Below are positions 13,412 to 24,306 of a stretch of 64,000 nucleotides of DNA, one piece after another. Origin of the DNA: Microplitis mediator (Eukaryota > Arthropoda > Insecta > Hymenoptera > Braconidae); contig NC_079977.1 of NCBI RefSeq assembly GCF_029852145.1, positions 2,604,001 to 2,668,000 of the forward strand, written 5' to 3'. A program made the translations under genes and the position numbers. Numbering within the stretch: the first letter of the stretch is position 1; every line of letters starts with the position of its first letter. The notes beneath the pieces are model-generated. The model saw only the letters and a program-made list of their open reading frames with translations. It did no database searches and was not told the DNA's origin.

Positions 13412-13484
13412 AGCCCGAACTGGGAATCGAACCCAGACCAATTCGGTATCGCGCCGAGTGCTCTACCAGTTGAGTTATCCGGCC
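13412..13484 (-). tRNA. tRNA-like locus, probable pseudogene (anticodon position CGA)
   Basis: On the minus strand a 73-nt cloverleaf can be drawn: acceptor stem with one mismatch (2:71), an 8-nt D-loop with GG, a T-arm with perfect CTGGG/CCCAG stem and TTCGATT loop, and an exact pol III B-box GGTTCGATTCC. A TTTTT terminator follows within about 15 bp. Odd points: the D-stem pair 10:25 and anticodon stem pair 27:43 are mismatched, and position 33, almost always U, is G. The CGA anticodon would mean serine, yet the long serine variable arm is absent. It is therefore best read as a decayed tRNA or tRNA-derived retroelement head that may still be transcribed. Confidence 0.6.
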
Positions 13485-13529
13485 GTACTTAAAAATTATG
13501 GGTGAAAAAATTTTATACGAAGTTTAATT

Positions 13530-14218
13530 AGAGTGGGGTAGAGATACCGTTTTTGGTCACTACGAGGCCAGTTTTGGACGCGAAAAATTTGAATTAAATA
13601 ATTTGTAAAAGACGCAATGTCATAATTAACCCTAATCGGTTGAACATGGGTCGTTTGTACCCAAAATTCTACTGTAAACAGCTTAGATACTTCAGAATTT
13701 TGATGAAAATGTTTTTTGAAAAAGGAATTTTTGAAGCTAGCAACAACTCTATCGCATAGTTAGAAGTCCAAAGAAAACCGACGAATATAATGTACCTGAA
13801 GATCGGAATGTTTTTTGCGCAACGATATAAAAAATTGGAAAGAAGTAAATCGACTGAATGACAAGATTTCTGAAATTTTTCGCAAATAGATGCTGGTATG
13901 TCAGCTGAAAATCTTAGGCCACTCCAATCTCCGGAACTGCCCTTAAGCAGTCAAATTACATAAATTTTGTTCATTTTCATTGCGCGAAAAATTTTCTATT
14001 CTTCAGGTACATCGAATATATTCAGATTTTTCCTTACAGAATAACATAGTTGAATAAAGCGACAAACGGGTGCTGAATACAGCGACACCGAATTAGGGTT
14101 AATTTTTAAAATGTGTACGCAGATACTTTTATTACACTATTGCTGTAAAAATTTTATTTTATGAATTCATAAATGTCCAAAAATGGAGCAGTGGCCACAA
14201 ATGGTACCTCTACTCTAT
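13530..14218. mobile_element. MITE with AGAGTGGGGTAGAGATACC termini, interrupted
   Basis: Left end AGAGTGGGGTAGAGATACC, with inner GGTCACTACG and TTTTGGAC, is mirrored by GTCCAAAAATGGAGCAGTG and GGTACCTCTACTCT at the right. The two arms are diverged. It is interrupted by a younger MITE at 13790-14012. Related in style to the GGGGCAAAATGG group. Confidence 0.65.
13790..14012 (+). mobile_element. ATGTACCTGAAGATC MITE with 8-bp TSD, nested
   Basis: The element runs from ATGTACCTGAAGATCGG to CTTCAGGTACAT and is flanked by the exact 8-bp direct repeat CGAATATA (13782-13789 and 14013-14020). Inverted termini include TTTTTTGCGCAACGA / CATTGCGCGAAAAAT. 8-bp duplications are typical of hAT or P-type transposases; which one is not decidable here. 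Copies at 21525-21739 (also 8-bp TSD) and 41426-42263. Confidence 0.88.
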
Positions 14219-15026
14219 TTGAATTCAAATTAAATAATGCAATTATTTTAAGATAGCTAAATTTATGAAATATTAAAATTTTTAACTATTAGATTCTAAT
14301 AATATTGACATACCCTTACTATATATATATATACATATATATATGAGGATAATATTAAATGTAATAAATAAGAGTATCAACAATTTTCTTCATTGATTTT
14401 CAATATCTATGAAAGTTTTTGTTACTGTTTACTGTCTACTCTTTGAATGACGGCAATATAAAAGACCTAATATTGGAAAAGTAATAAATACATTGTGAAT
14501 TCATATTGTTATACGTTATTGAAGAGATAGAAGTAGTCGTAAGTTGAAGTAATGCTTAATTAATTGGAGAAAATATATAGCAATTGAATCTCGTGGGGTT
14601 TAGAAAAAATGATGGCTTTATAAACTGAAACAAAAACTTGTCCAATTTAAGAAGAAGTATTAACTTGTTTCAATTCAATGACAAATTTAATGATCTTTCA
14701 AATGTTGATATAAACTTTCTTGAAATGAATCAGTAAAAAGTTCTGCAAATCAGTAAATATTTCCCGCGAATCAGCCCCAACCCGCGCGAAAATATTTATA
14801 TCCCGGCAAAATAATATATATCCGGCTTATATCTTTAGTATTGTTGTATGTATGCTATTTTGCTGGCATATATTCCGGATATGTCTGTTTTCATGTGGGA
14901 AGTATATCACTGATTGAATTAGTGTTATACTTGTGACTATTTGTGCAGTGAGTATACTTCGGCTGCCCAATTTTAAAACACAGTAACTGATAAAAAAAAT
15001 TTCTGAAATATATACATATATGTATT
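14219..15026. other. Gene-free stretch with a small CCCGCGCGAAAATA palindrome
   Basis: No gene seen. At 14781-14899 an inverted pair CCCGCGCGAAAATATT... / ...TGTTTTCATGTGGG with internal TATATCC/GGATATG suggests a 119-bp MITE distantly similar to the CCCGCATGAAAATA family. Confidence 0.45.
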
Positions 15027-15752
15027 TGTGACACAACCGTTGAACCGAAGACAATTGATCCGTGACAATTGATCCTAGCGACAATTTATCCAAGCGATAA
15101 TTGATCTTTCGAGAATTTCTCCGAGCGATAATTGATTTGGTGTCACGACTAAATATTTGACCCTAAATATCTAACGTCAAAATATCTAAGAAATTAGATC
15201 TAATCCAAAAATATCTTGTACCATAATAGAATTAAAACTTGATCTAAAACCAAAAACGATGATCGTTAATTAAAATGTTTTGTCATTAGATCTTTTGTCG
15301 TCAGATATTTTAAATTAGATATTTTGAATTAGTTATTTAGTCATGTAACCAATTGATTTGAGACGCTATTGATCTGAATAACAACTGACGGAATGATATA
15401 AAATTTGGTGATAGTTTATCCTTAAATTACTTGATTCTGGTGTGAATTAATTTTACTAGATAATTTTTTCAGTACCTTTGCAAGCATGGGTGTGTTAACA
15501 TTCATCTTTGAAAAAAGGGCTCATTACCACTGCACACGTTTGTGTTTACATATTTATAGTTCTCCTAGAAAGTGAGTCACCGTCAATTTTAATCGCCACT
15601 CTTAGAAAATAGACGGATCCCGACGGCGACTTACTCTCTGGGAGGATTTTAACTGATATTTTATTTGGGAATATTAACTCCTGTAACCAATAATATTGTT
15701 CAGATAAATTGTCGGCGGATTAATTATCACTAGGATCAACTGTCACGTAACC
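15027..15752. mobile_element. MITE with GTGACA..TTGATCC termini and 9-bp TSD
   Basis: Bounded by the exact 9-bp direct repeat ATATGTATT (15018-15026 and 15753-15761). The left end TGTGACACAACCGTTGAACC and the right end GTCACGTAACC are inverted relatives, and both sub-terminal regions repeat GACAATTGATCC in inverted orientation. 9-bp TSDs are characteristic of Mutator-like elements; assignment is inferred from that alone. A second element of similar terminal type is nested at 15139-15350. Confidence 0.8.
15139..15350 (+). mobile_element. GGTGTCACGACTAAATA MITE, nested copy 1
   Basis: A 212-bp element from GGTGTCACGACTAAATA to TTTAGTCATGTAACC, flanked by the exact 9-bp repeat AATTGATTT (15130-15138 and 15351-15359). 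Interior is rich in AAATATCTAA and TTAGATCT words. A near-identical copy of equal length is at 44465-44676 in the same orientation. No coding capacity. Confidence 0.88.
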
Positions 15753-16009
15753 ATATGTATTGAATCATGGCCACAAGACTCCATTAGACCTAAAAAATAA
15801 ATTCTAAAAATTTGTCCCTTACTGTGTTTTGAAATCAGGCAGCCGACTTATATATCAATATTATGAAGAAATGATCAGAATTTCATGACCAGTCATTTTC
15901 TAAAAAAACTTTTACAAAATCTTCAGGGTCTTCTACTTTTCCCGCGATTCCGCGGTTCCTGCCTCTCCCTAACACTAAAAATAATTCATTTTATCCGAAC
16001 GAAAATATT

Positions 16010-17105
16010 CACTGATAGAAGGATTTGTTTGTATTTAATAAATCAATTTATTAAAATCTTTTTCAGATATTTTTTTGGGTGGAAAAAATATTTTTTTACT
16101 ATTAACAATATTCGTTAGTATTAACAAAATCTATTTTTTATGAGAACAAAATTTTTGTAACTATTAAGAAGCTTTAATATATTGAAAAAAATATTTATTT
16201 CCACCAAATAAGATTTGTTAATAGTTAAAAAATATTTTGTTGGTGGTCGGTGTTGATAGATGGCTATACTTAACGTGTAGTTGTAAAAAAATATATATGT
16301 ATATACATGATTTTCATACGATAAGTTGCTTATTATTTTATACTTTGTGGAAAACAATTAATAAAATGGAAGCTTTGCTACAATCGTGGGATTTAAGTGA
16401 GTTATACTCGATTTTTTGTAATAAGTTGACAGTTATATATAAGGTATATTCAGTAGCATCAGTACTTAACCTATTCATTGTCTTGTCATCCTATTTTATT
16501 TTTTATATTCCGTTTCTAAAATTAACACCAAGTTTATGAATTTACTTTTGTATTCCCACTCTAGTAAACCATATAACTGACTTTGAAATCCTTGGTGAAT
16601 TCCTTACTAAAACTCGAGAAGAGACCCAAAAAGAAATAATCCCTAGTGTTAGTTTACGACTTCGTTTAAATAAAAAATATAATGAATATGTAGGTTTCTT
16701 TTTTACCTTACAACTATTTATTTTTTTAAATTCAATTCATTATTCTCAAAAAATTATTTCAAATAATTTTATTATTGATGAATAATTTTATTTTATTTAC
16801 AGATTTCCCATCACGAGAAGATTAATGTAAAACTTTTCTAAAAATAATAAGAGGAATTTTTTAAATATTAATAATCCAGTGTGTAAATACTAATAAATGA
16901 TTTATTAAATATTAATAAATCATTTTTTATATGTTAATAAATCATTTGTTAAATAGTAATAAATATTTGGTTAGCACAAAAAAATCGCTGCTAATAAATG
17001 ATTTATTAACTGTTAATAAATATTTGTTAAGGACCTATCCTCTAATAAATTATTTATTAAATATTAACAAATCTTTTTAAATACAAAAAAATCCTTCTAT
17101 CAGTG
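16010..17105. mobile_element. CACTGATAGAAGGATTT element
   Basis: Inverted termini CACTGATAGAAGGATTTGTT and AAAATCCTTCTATCAGTG bound about 1.1 kb. Sub-terminal DNA is made of AATAAATGATTTATTAA-type palindromic words, denser toward the right. ORFs at 16121-16539 fall within it and have no recognisable domain. The CACTGATAG terminus recurs, with TA duplication, in the element at 44738-45056. Confidence 0.75.
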
Positions 17106-18436
17106 TTCAATTACTTGTTTAAAAACTATTCTGTCAATATTAGCCCTCATTTACTTGATATACATTTCAGTATATTTACTTGTCTCAACAAATATTTACT
17201 AACTAATTTTTCTCAGTACGAAGTTTAATTTTTTTTTTACTCAATTCTAATTTATTTAACAAAAAAAAAATATTATTTATTTATTGTCGGTACGAGCTAT
17301 GACACATTATAATATATGAATGACATTCTTTCTGAGCCTGACTTTTTCGTGTAATGTAGAGCTTAGAGTAATGAATCATACCTTTTAACAAAATTACAAA
17401 ATGTTAATTTTTTATACAGCTCTCTGCTGAAAATGGCTGAGTATAAACGATCTCAAGCTTCTCTCTGTAATTTCCGTTAAAATGAAGTAATAGAAAAAAT
17501 TACGCACTCGTGCAATAGACCAATGGGTAATGTATGAGTGTAAAAATAACACGTTAAATAAATATCTAAGGTCATATTTTTTTTTTTATTTTAAATTTTC
17601 ATAATCGAACTTGTAGATTTTATTTATGGAACCGTCCCGCGCTCTAAGTAAATTAACGATTAATGTTTTGAATTTAATTATCATCTCGACTTTTCTATGT
17701 GAGCAAAAAATAAATTATACTATATATTATTCTTTCATATATATTTTATCTCTGGTACAATGACTTAAATTTATTTTCACTTTATTTAAAATGTGTCTTT
17801 ATTAAAATTTAAGTATTTTAAATGTCTTTCGTTTATTTTTCATTAAATTCACTTGAGTTTAAATAAAAGCTTCAATTAAATTAAATTACAAGGGGATAGA
17901 AATTTTTTTCATTTTATCCTTAATCCGACACGTTTGCTTGCGATAAATTATAGGAAGCTTTGAAATCGAAATTAAAATGAAAAAGGGTTAGTAGAAATTT
18001 TTTTTTTTAAAGTAGATAATTTACATGTATGATTTTTTTTTGTTACAACGGTGTAAATCCGAATAATGTTCTAACAAAGCCGTATAAATTTGATAAACGA
18101 ACTTATTTGATAACGAGATTTACTTTAATCTAGTCGGTGTTGAAAGTTAAGTAGAGTAACTTTTGTTTTAAAATCCCGTAGCAGAGAACTACGAGGATTA
18201 AAGTCATAGATTTTTAATATATATGTATGTAATATGTATGCAATATATATTAATGTATTAAAGAATTGAGGATATCATGAAAATTATGTTAGCTGACTGT
18301 CGGGGATTCATAAAAAAAAGAAAAAAAAATTAATAGAAATTTCAAGATTTATACTCACACGGTTGGCTTTAGAGAAATTGACGGTATTAAATTTTTTCGA
18401 GGTATTAAATAGTGAACTATGGTAATTTCGAAAAAA
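17106..18436. other. Gene-free stretch
   Basis: No gene, RNA or bounded mobile element seen. A/T-rich, with scattered A and T runs. Confidence 0.4.
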
Positions 18437-19612
18437 ATAGATCTTCGTTGATCTACAGTCGATTTACGGAGATCTAATTTTTTTCAAAAAAATTAGAACT
18501 ACGTTGATCTACTGTAGATCCATGGAAATCTACTATAGATCTATGAAAATCTACCGTATATTTATAGAGATCTACTTTAGGTTTACATCGATCCATTGTA
18601 GATCTAGAGAGATCTTCTGTATATTTATGGAGATCTACTGTAGATCTATGGATCTTTATTTTGATTTACATCGATCCATAGTAGATCTATAGAGATCTTC
18701 TGTATATTTATGGAGATCTACTGTATATTTATGGAGATCTACTGTATATTTATGGAGATTTACTTGAGATTCACATCAATCCATTGTAGATCTATAGAGA
18801 TCTACTGTAGATCTATGGATCTCTACTTCGATTTACATCGATCCATAGTAGATCTATAGAGATCTTCTGTATATTTATGGAGATCTACTGTATATTTATG
18901 GAGATTTACTTGAGATTCACATCAATCCATTGTAGATCTATAGAGATCTACTGTAGATCTATGGATCTCTACTTCGATTTACATCGATCCATTGTAGATC
19001 TATAAAGATCTTTTGTATATTTATGGAGATCTACGTTAGATTCACATCAATCCATAGTAGATCTATAGATATCTTCTGTATATTTATGGATATCTACTTT
19101 AGATTTACATCGATCTATTGTAGATCCATAAAGATCTACTGTAGATCTATGGATCTCGACTTAAATTTACATGGACTAATTGTAGATCTATAAAGATCTA
19201 CTATAGATCTATGAAGAGCTAGTGTAAATCTATGGAGATCTACTGTAGATCTATGGAGATCTGATTTTTCCAGGCATTAGATCTACGTTCCCTTTAGCAG
19301 ATCTATAATCAAAGTAGATCTTATCGATGCCAGGGCTTTTTTCAAGAGATCTCCGAACATTTGTGGAAATTACCGAACATCGTTAGAGATCGGCGATTCC
19401 TGTAGCCCTAATGAGAAAAATGAATACTTATAACTTGTCGATCTGCGTAGATCATCACAAATCCAAGTAGATCATCATAGATCTAAAGTCATCAAAGATT
19501 CGAGATCATTAGGGATTACCACAGATTTAAAATTATTGACCATCGGACGAAACCATCAGAGATCCTCTAAGATCTATTCCAAATCTAAGATCTACACAGA
19601 TCTGAACTATTT
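18437..19612 (+). repeat. AGATCT-rich satellite-like array
   Basis: From about 18500 to 19260 short 24-27 bp units such as GTAGATCTATGGAGATCTAC and TGTATATTTATGGAGATC alternate. A higher-order period of about 146 bp is visible: GATTCACATCAATCCATTG recurs at 18769 and 18915. The flank (19260-19612) carries the same AGATCT words around a unique core shared, in reverse orientation, with 2856-3287. An ORF reading Tyr/Arg/Ser repeats across it is a period artefact. Confidence 0.85.
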
Positions 19613-21094
19613 TTTTCCGGCAATACTTTAAAATTTATAAGTGTATCGACTTTTCGTGATCTGAAACTATTGTAATTTAAAATAAATACCGGTATTCATT
19701 TTCTTATTGATCTTTAAAAAAATTTAATTCTAGAAAACATTGATCTCAATTACAACAAAAATTTACAATTTACACTGACAAGCGGTTTATAAAAAAAAAA
19801 AATGGTAGTGGGTAGAAATTGTTAATAACAGACTACTGACTAAAAATCGGTAACCGCAACGGACACAAAATAAATCAATTAAAAAATTTTTTTACAGTCT
19901 ATTAACTTCCTGACACGTGTTGAGAGGCACGACAAGGTCAGATCCTACTTTTTTTGTCGATAATTATTTTTTTAAAATTGAACTTCAGGCGCGAGTCGAG
20001 AGGATGATTTAGGATGACACATTTTTATCGATTATTAATTTCAACTGCTGTAGATTTCTATCACGGAGCTAATGAGGTTAAGGCGGGCACTATTTTATCG
20101 ATTATAAATTTTTTTGTGTCTACGAATTTGTGATATGTGGCGATAGCCGTAGGTCAGATGAAGTTGGATTCAATTTTTTTTACCCCTCATTATTTTTTTT
20201 TCCTTCTGTCCGCTGACGCAGACTCTAAGTGCAAGTAATGCCACTTTTCTGTGCGCAGAATTTTTTTTGCTCTGACACGTGCAGAAATAAAATCGATAAT
20301 CAAAAATATTTGCCAATAATTTTAATTAAAAAAAATGAAATTCCGAATTTATTTGCTGCATAATTAATTTTATTTAATCAACGTCGATAGAAAATTAATT
20401 ACGCATCAATTTATGAAGTAATAAAGCTATATATTGGATTATATATTATCATTATCATATATATTGCATCAATAAATTGATATTGATAATCTCATTAATA
20501 AAGTTTATGGTAAAATTAATTAAGTAGACTCTGATTGCCGGAAATAAAAGAAAATAATCCGGTTCCGCTGGGGTTGTAATTAAAATTGAACATTTAAATA
20601 AATAAACCCGGGTATAAATTGATGAAATGAGTAATATTTATAAAACGAAGAACACTATTTTTCCATTTGTCCAAGTGAATAACGTGGTTGGCATCTTAAT
20701 CTTACAAAGTAAATCACGAAAACCTCTTTGAGTATTATTATAAAACTGAACTGAACTGGACTGGGCTTTGGTTGCTGCCAGAGGAGAAGAGAAGATAAGA
20801 GAAGAGGAAAGTATAAGAGAGTATGGTTGAGTAAAATTGAGTAAAGTAGAATAGAGTGTGTGTACCTAGGATACGGTGGCGTATAGTGTTGTTAGAATCA
20901 AGTGCGCACTTGGAAAAGTACATTGAAGGTTTAATGAAAAAGCACACAACAGGGGGTTTTTCCACTTTGTAGTCAACTTGATATAACACCGCCACCTTTA
21001 TTATTATTATTACTAGTATTGCTTTATTTTTGGCCTCGGGTACTTGTAGGTAAGCAATTCTAGACCAGAGTCATTTTGAAACAAAATTATACGG
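19613..21094. other. Gene-free stretch
   Basis: No gene recognised. A purine-rich patch (GAGGAGAAGAGAAGATAAG) lies near 20780-20820; the minus-strand ORF over it has no recognisable domain. Confidence 0.4.
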
Positions 21095-21248
21095 GAGTCG
21101 AAATCTAAGGCATACTTTGAACCTAAATGAGCATTGAAAACTTACAGTGTAAAAAATTTGGAGTGATTTCGGATTTTATTTCAATCCGAATTCACTCCGT
21201 GTTCACTCCGCTAATTTATTACTGTGTACATTAGACTTTTTAAGTCAT

Positions 21249-21932
21249 CCCGAGTCAAAAAACACATTCGGATTCAAGTCTCAAAGTTCTCAATGAAATT
21301 TTTGAGGATCAATTTAGAATTTTAAGATTGACAATGGTATAGAAAGTGATCTTAGTTTAGTCCTCACAGTAGTAGTTACGGCCAATTTTATCTAAACTGG
21401 AATAACATGATCTGAATTAGAGCCTCAAAATACTCAAAACATACAGGAATAATTTTACCCGCATTTGAACCTCAAAAGTCTTATTTGACGTTTTCTCTCC
21501 CCTCCCATTTCTATCTAAAATTTTGTGTACCTGAAGATCAGAACGTTTTTCGCGAAACGAAAATAAGAAAAAGAAATGAAACGTAAAAAATCTAATGGAT
21601 CTAAATTTCGGAAATGTTTTGCACGTCACCCGAAAATAACAGGCCGCCCCCAACTACCCCTAAATTCGCCTTTGGACAGAAATTTCATGAATTATTTTCA
21701 TTTTCGTTGCGTGAAAAACGTTCCGATTTTCAGGTACATAAAATTTTTCAAAGCCCGAACTATAACTTTTGATTCGTTGAGGATTTTGAGGCCTTAGTTA
21801 TAATTCAAAATTCAGACCTCATAGTTTTCATTGAGGATTTTGAGTACTAGAGTTACTTTCTGGGCGGCAAATAAAATATTAAAGGAATAGAGGCTTTTGA
21901 GGACTAAACTAGAATTTGTTTTTTGACTCGGG
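21249..21932. mobile_element. Nested element with CCCGAGTCAAAAAACA termini
   Basis: Left end CCCGAGTCAAAAAACA and right end TGTTTTTTGACTCGGG are inverted repeats. The interior repeats phrases like TTGAGGATTTTGAG, and itself contains the younger MITE at 21525-21739. It sits between two direct copies of a 110-bp block inside the larger 45-bp-TIR element. Confidence 0.65.
21525..21739 (+). mobile_element. ATGTACCTGAAGATC MITE with 8-bp TSD, second copy
   Basis: Element from GTGTACCTGAAGATCAG to TTTTCAGGTACAT, flanked by AAAATTTT (21517-21524 and 21740-21747). Inverted termini with AACGTTTTTCGCGAAACG and CGTTGCGTGAAAAACGTT show the family clearly. Same family and TSD length as 13790-14012. Confidence 0.87.
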
Positions 21933-22608
21933 TGATCATTGAAAACCTACACTGTAAAAAATTGGAAGTGATAACGGATTTTATTCAAATTCGAATTTAC
22001 TCCGCTAATTTTTTACTGTGTAGATTAGACTTTTTAAGACATGGTAATTGTAGAAGCTTGAAATGGGCCTACTTATTTACAAAGGCTTGAATTGAACCTA
22101 CTTAGACTTATAGAGACCGGAATTGGACCTACACAGACTCAAATCGTGAAATGAACGTAAGTAGACTTAACAGAAGGAAGAACGCAAAGAAAACTACAAT
22201 AGGTTAAATTTGCGGACTACTAGAAAGTTTATGCAAGTGATCCAGTCATCTCTTCCTGGGCTAATGACACCCAAGAGTAGATTGGGTCCTACAGACAGCC
22301 TGGGACTCACAGAGGGTCGATTTAAAAAATTCTAAGGCTAGTAAAAAATTGATGCATGTGATCCAGTGATTGTATCAGTAGATTAATGACACCTAGGAGT
22401 AGAATAGGACCTAGAAGCAGCCTGGGATCTACAGAAAGTCGGTTCAAAAATTTAGAGTTCGTTCGTTTCACGATATAGGTTTTTGTAAGTCAATTCATGC
22501 CTACGTCTGAGGGTTCATTAAAAGCTTTTGTAATGATTATGTTCCAAAAAGACTGATGTAGGATTTCAATGCTCATTTAGGTTCAAAGTATGCCTTAGAT
22601 TTCGACTC

Positions 22609-23315
22609 GGGAGAAGAAAAATAATTATTTAGTTCTAACGAGATTTGATCAGATCAGCGTTGATCTGATTCTAGATTCAAATTTTCTATTTATTGATATC
22701 ATTAGATCTATTGAAATTTATGCTTTGTATCTAAAATGCATAGTGACGGAAATTAAATTCAGTTACTGTTGAAACTGTCAATAACTCTATTTTTTTACGA
22801 CCAAACAAAAACATTTTCGCGAGCATTTAATTTCCTTTCTATTATATAAACAATGAAAAATTCTATTTATAGAAATGTCAGTGATGACATTCTCAATGGC
22901 GAATTCGTTTGAAATTTGAAGAGATCATTGATCGGGGCTTAAATAGCAAAGGTTGGAGGTGGACAATTTTATTATTTAAAGGGATATCATATCTTGAGGG
23001 AACAATGGATAAAAAGAATGCCAGCGAAGGTTTACCAGAGAGATTATGAAATATTTCATTTAACCCGCCATCACAAATACCCTTATCCATCTACCCCATG
23101 GTTCTCTGACGTGTCACATAAAGTATTTATGCTTGTGGTCTGGTCACACTACCACTGGTTAGTTAGATATAGGGTGCAATGCTCTTGCCAATAAGATCAA
23201 TCGATCCGATGCTGTGTCTTGACATTAATATTGAACTTTCAGACATTAGAGTAATCGCGCGATCAAATTAAAATTTGTATACCAACAAATTAAATTTGAC
23301 ACCCGTAGAAAATTA
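22609..23315. other. Repeat-poor stretch, no gene recognised
   Basis: 22860-23200 is less A/T-rich and freer of homopolymers than its surroundings. Two overlapping ORFs on opposite strands (22893-23090, 22994-23194) show no recognisable domain. It may hold unique non-coding or exonic sequence; nothing identifies it. Confidence 0.35.
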
Positions 23316-23317
23316 TA

Positions 23318-24296
23318 GGGGTGGGAGGGGCAAAACGGAGTAGGGGGAGGCTGTGGGATATCCCCAAAATTTTATAAAAAAAGTTTGTTTTTAAATTTTG
23401 TTCTATCCTGCATGAAAATATCATATATGGTAAATATATATTAAAAAATATATGTTACAGATATAAATATATATGTGACAATACATGAAATCTTATATAG
23501 AACTATATATAGATTTTGGCCGATTTTATTATATTTCTATATATGTTTTCTCTTATATGATTTCATATATTTCCGTATAACTTCAATATATTATTTATAT
23601 ATTTGAAAACTTGAAATTTTAATATATTCAAAAATAAATGTTATTTATATATGGAAACAAATAAGAATACATATATAATTCATCATTATATGGCACGATA
23701 TATGTACCATGTATTTAACTTCATAAATTTTTGTATATATTTCGATATATAGAACCATATAAGTCTCCTCATATATGTAAGAATAAATAAAATCTATTCT
23801 TTTCTGTCTTCCTCTCTCTGTTATAAGATTCAAACATCGTGTTCAAAATATATATATATGTGTGCTAGCTTACAAATTTACATATATAATTATCATTATA
23901 TGTAATACATATATGTGCTAACTTATAAGTTTACACATATGATTATAAATATATATAATACATGTATTAACTTATAAACTTACGTATATAATTAATTATA
24001 TTAAAACTTACTATATTATATATAAGAAAATATATATCATTTTTGGCCACTTATATGGTCCCATATTAATTATATATTTTTCCATATATATTTTCATGCG
24101 GGTATGATAAAAACTATTAAAAATTTTTTTTCTTCGTGTAAATTACTTATAAGAAAATTCAAATCAATCAAATTTATGTAATTTCCAAAAATTTTACCCC
24201 CAAAAAATGACAATTTATTTTAAACAGCAGCTGAAATTTTTCTATTCACTAAAACTGAATATTTCCATAAGTACCCTGTTTTGCTGACCTCCCCCC
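23318..24296. mobile_element. GGGGTGGGAGGGGCAAAACGG MITE, interrupted
   Basis: Left end GGGGTGGGAGGGGCAAAACG and right end GTTTTGCTGACCTCCCCCC are inverted, flanked by TA (23316-23317 and 24297-24298). A 696-bp CCCGCATGAAAATA element is inserted at 23407-24102, leaving under 300 bp of the host element. Member of the GGGGAGGG group. Confidence 0.75.
23407..24102 (+). mobile_element. CCCGCATGAAAATA element, copy 1
   Basis: Left terminus CCTGCATGAAAATATCATAT and right terminus CCATATATATTTTCATGCGGG are inverted. The interior is dominated by ATATAT/CATATA words. A near-identical copy is at 51777-52492, and a left-end fragment at 51418-51549. Short ORFs (for example 23645-23833 minus) occur in both copies only because the DNA is the same; they have no domain. 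Confidence 0.85.
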
Positions 24297-24306
24297 TACT
24301 CCTCCT

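Larger units (their letters stand above)
21095..22608. mobile_element. 1.5-kb element with 45-bp perfect terminal inverted repeats
   Basis: Left arm 21095-21139 (begins GAGTCGAAATCTAAGGCATA) and right arm 22564-22608 are exact reverse complements over 45 bp. The interior has no credible transposase. It contains two direct copies (about 110 bp, 21130-21243 and 21937-22043) of a block with short CACTGTAAAAAATT/GGAGTGA sequences, bracketing another nested element at 21249-21932. Perfect arms suggest recent mobility or an active selection on the ends. Confidence 0.85.

Noticed and set aside
18437..19612. CRISPR-like regularly spaced repeats
   Set aside because: Units are contiguous and variable with no unique spacers, and the genome is eukaryotic.
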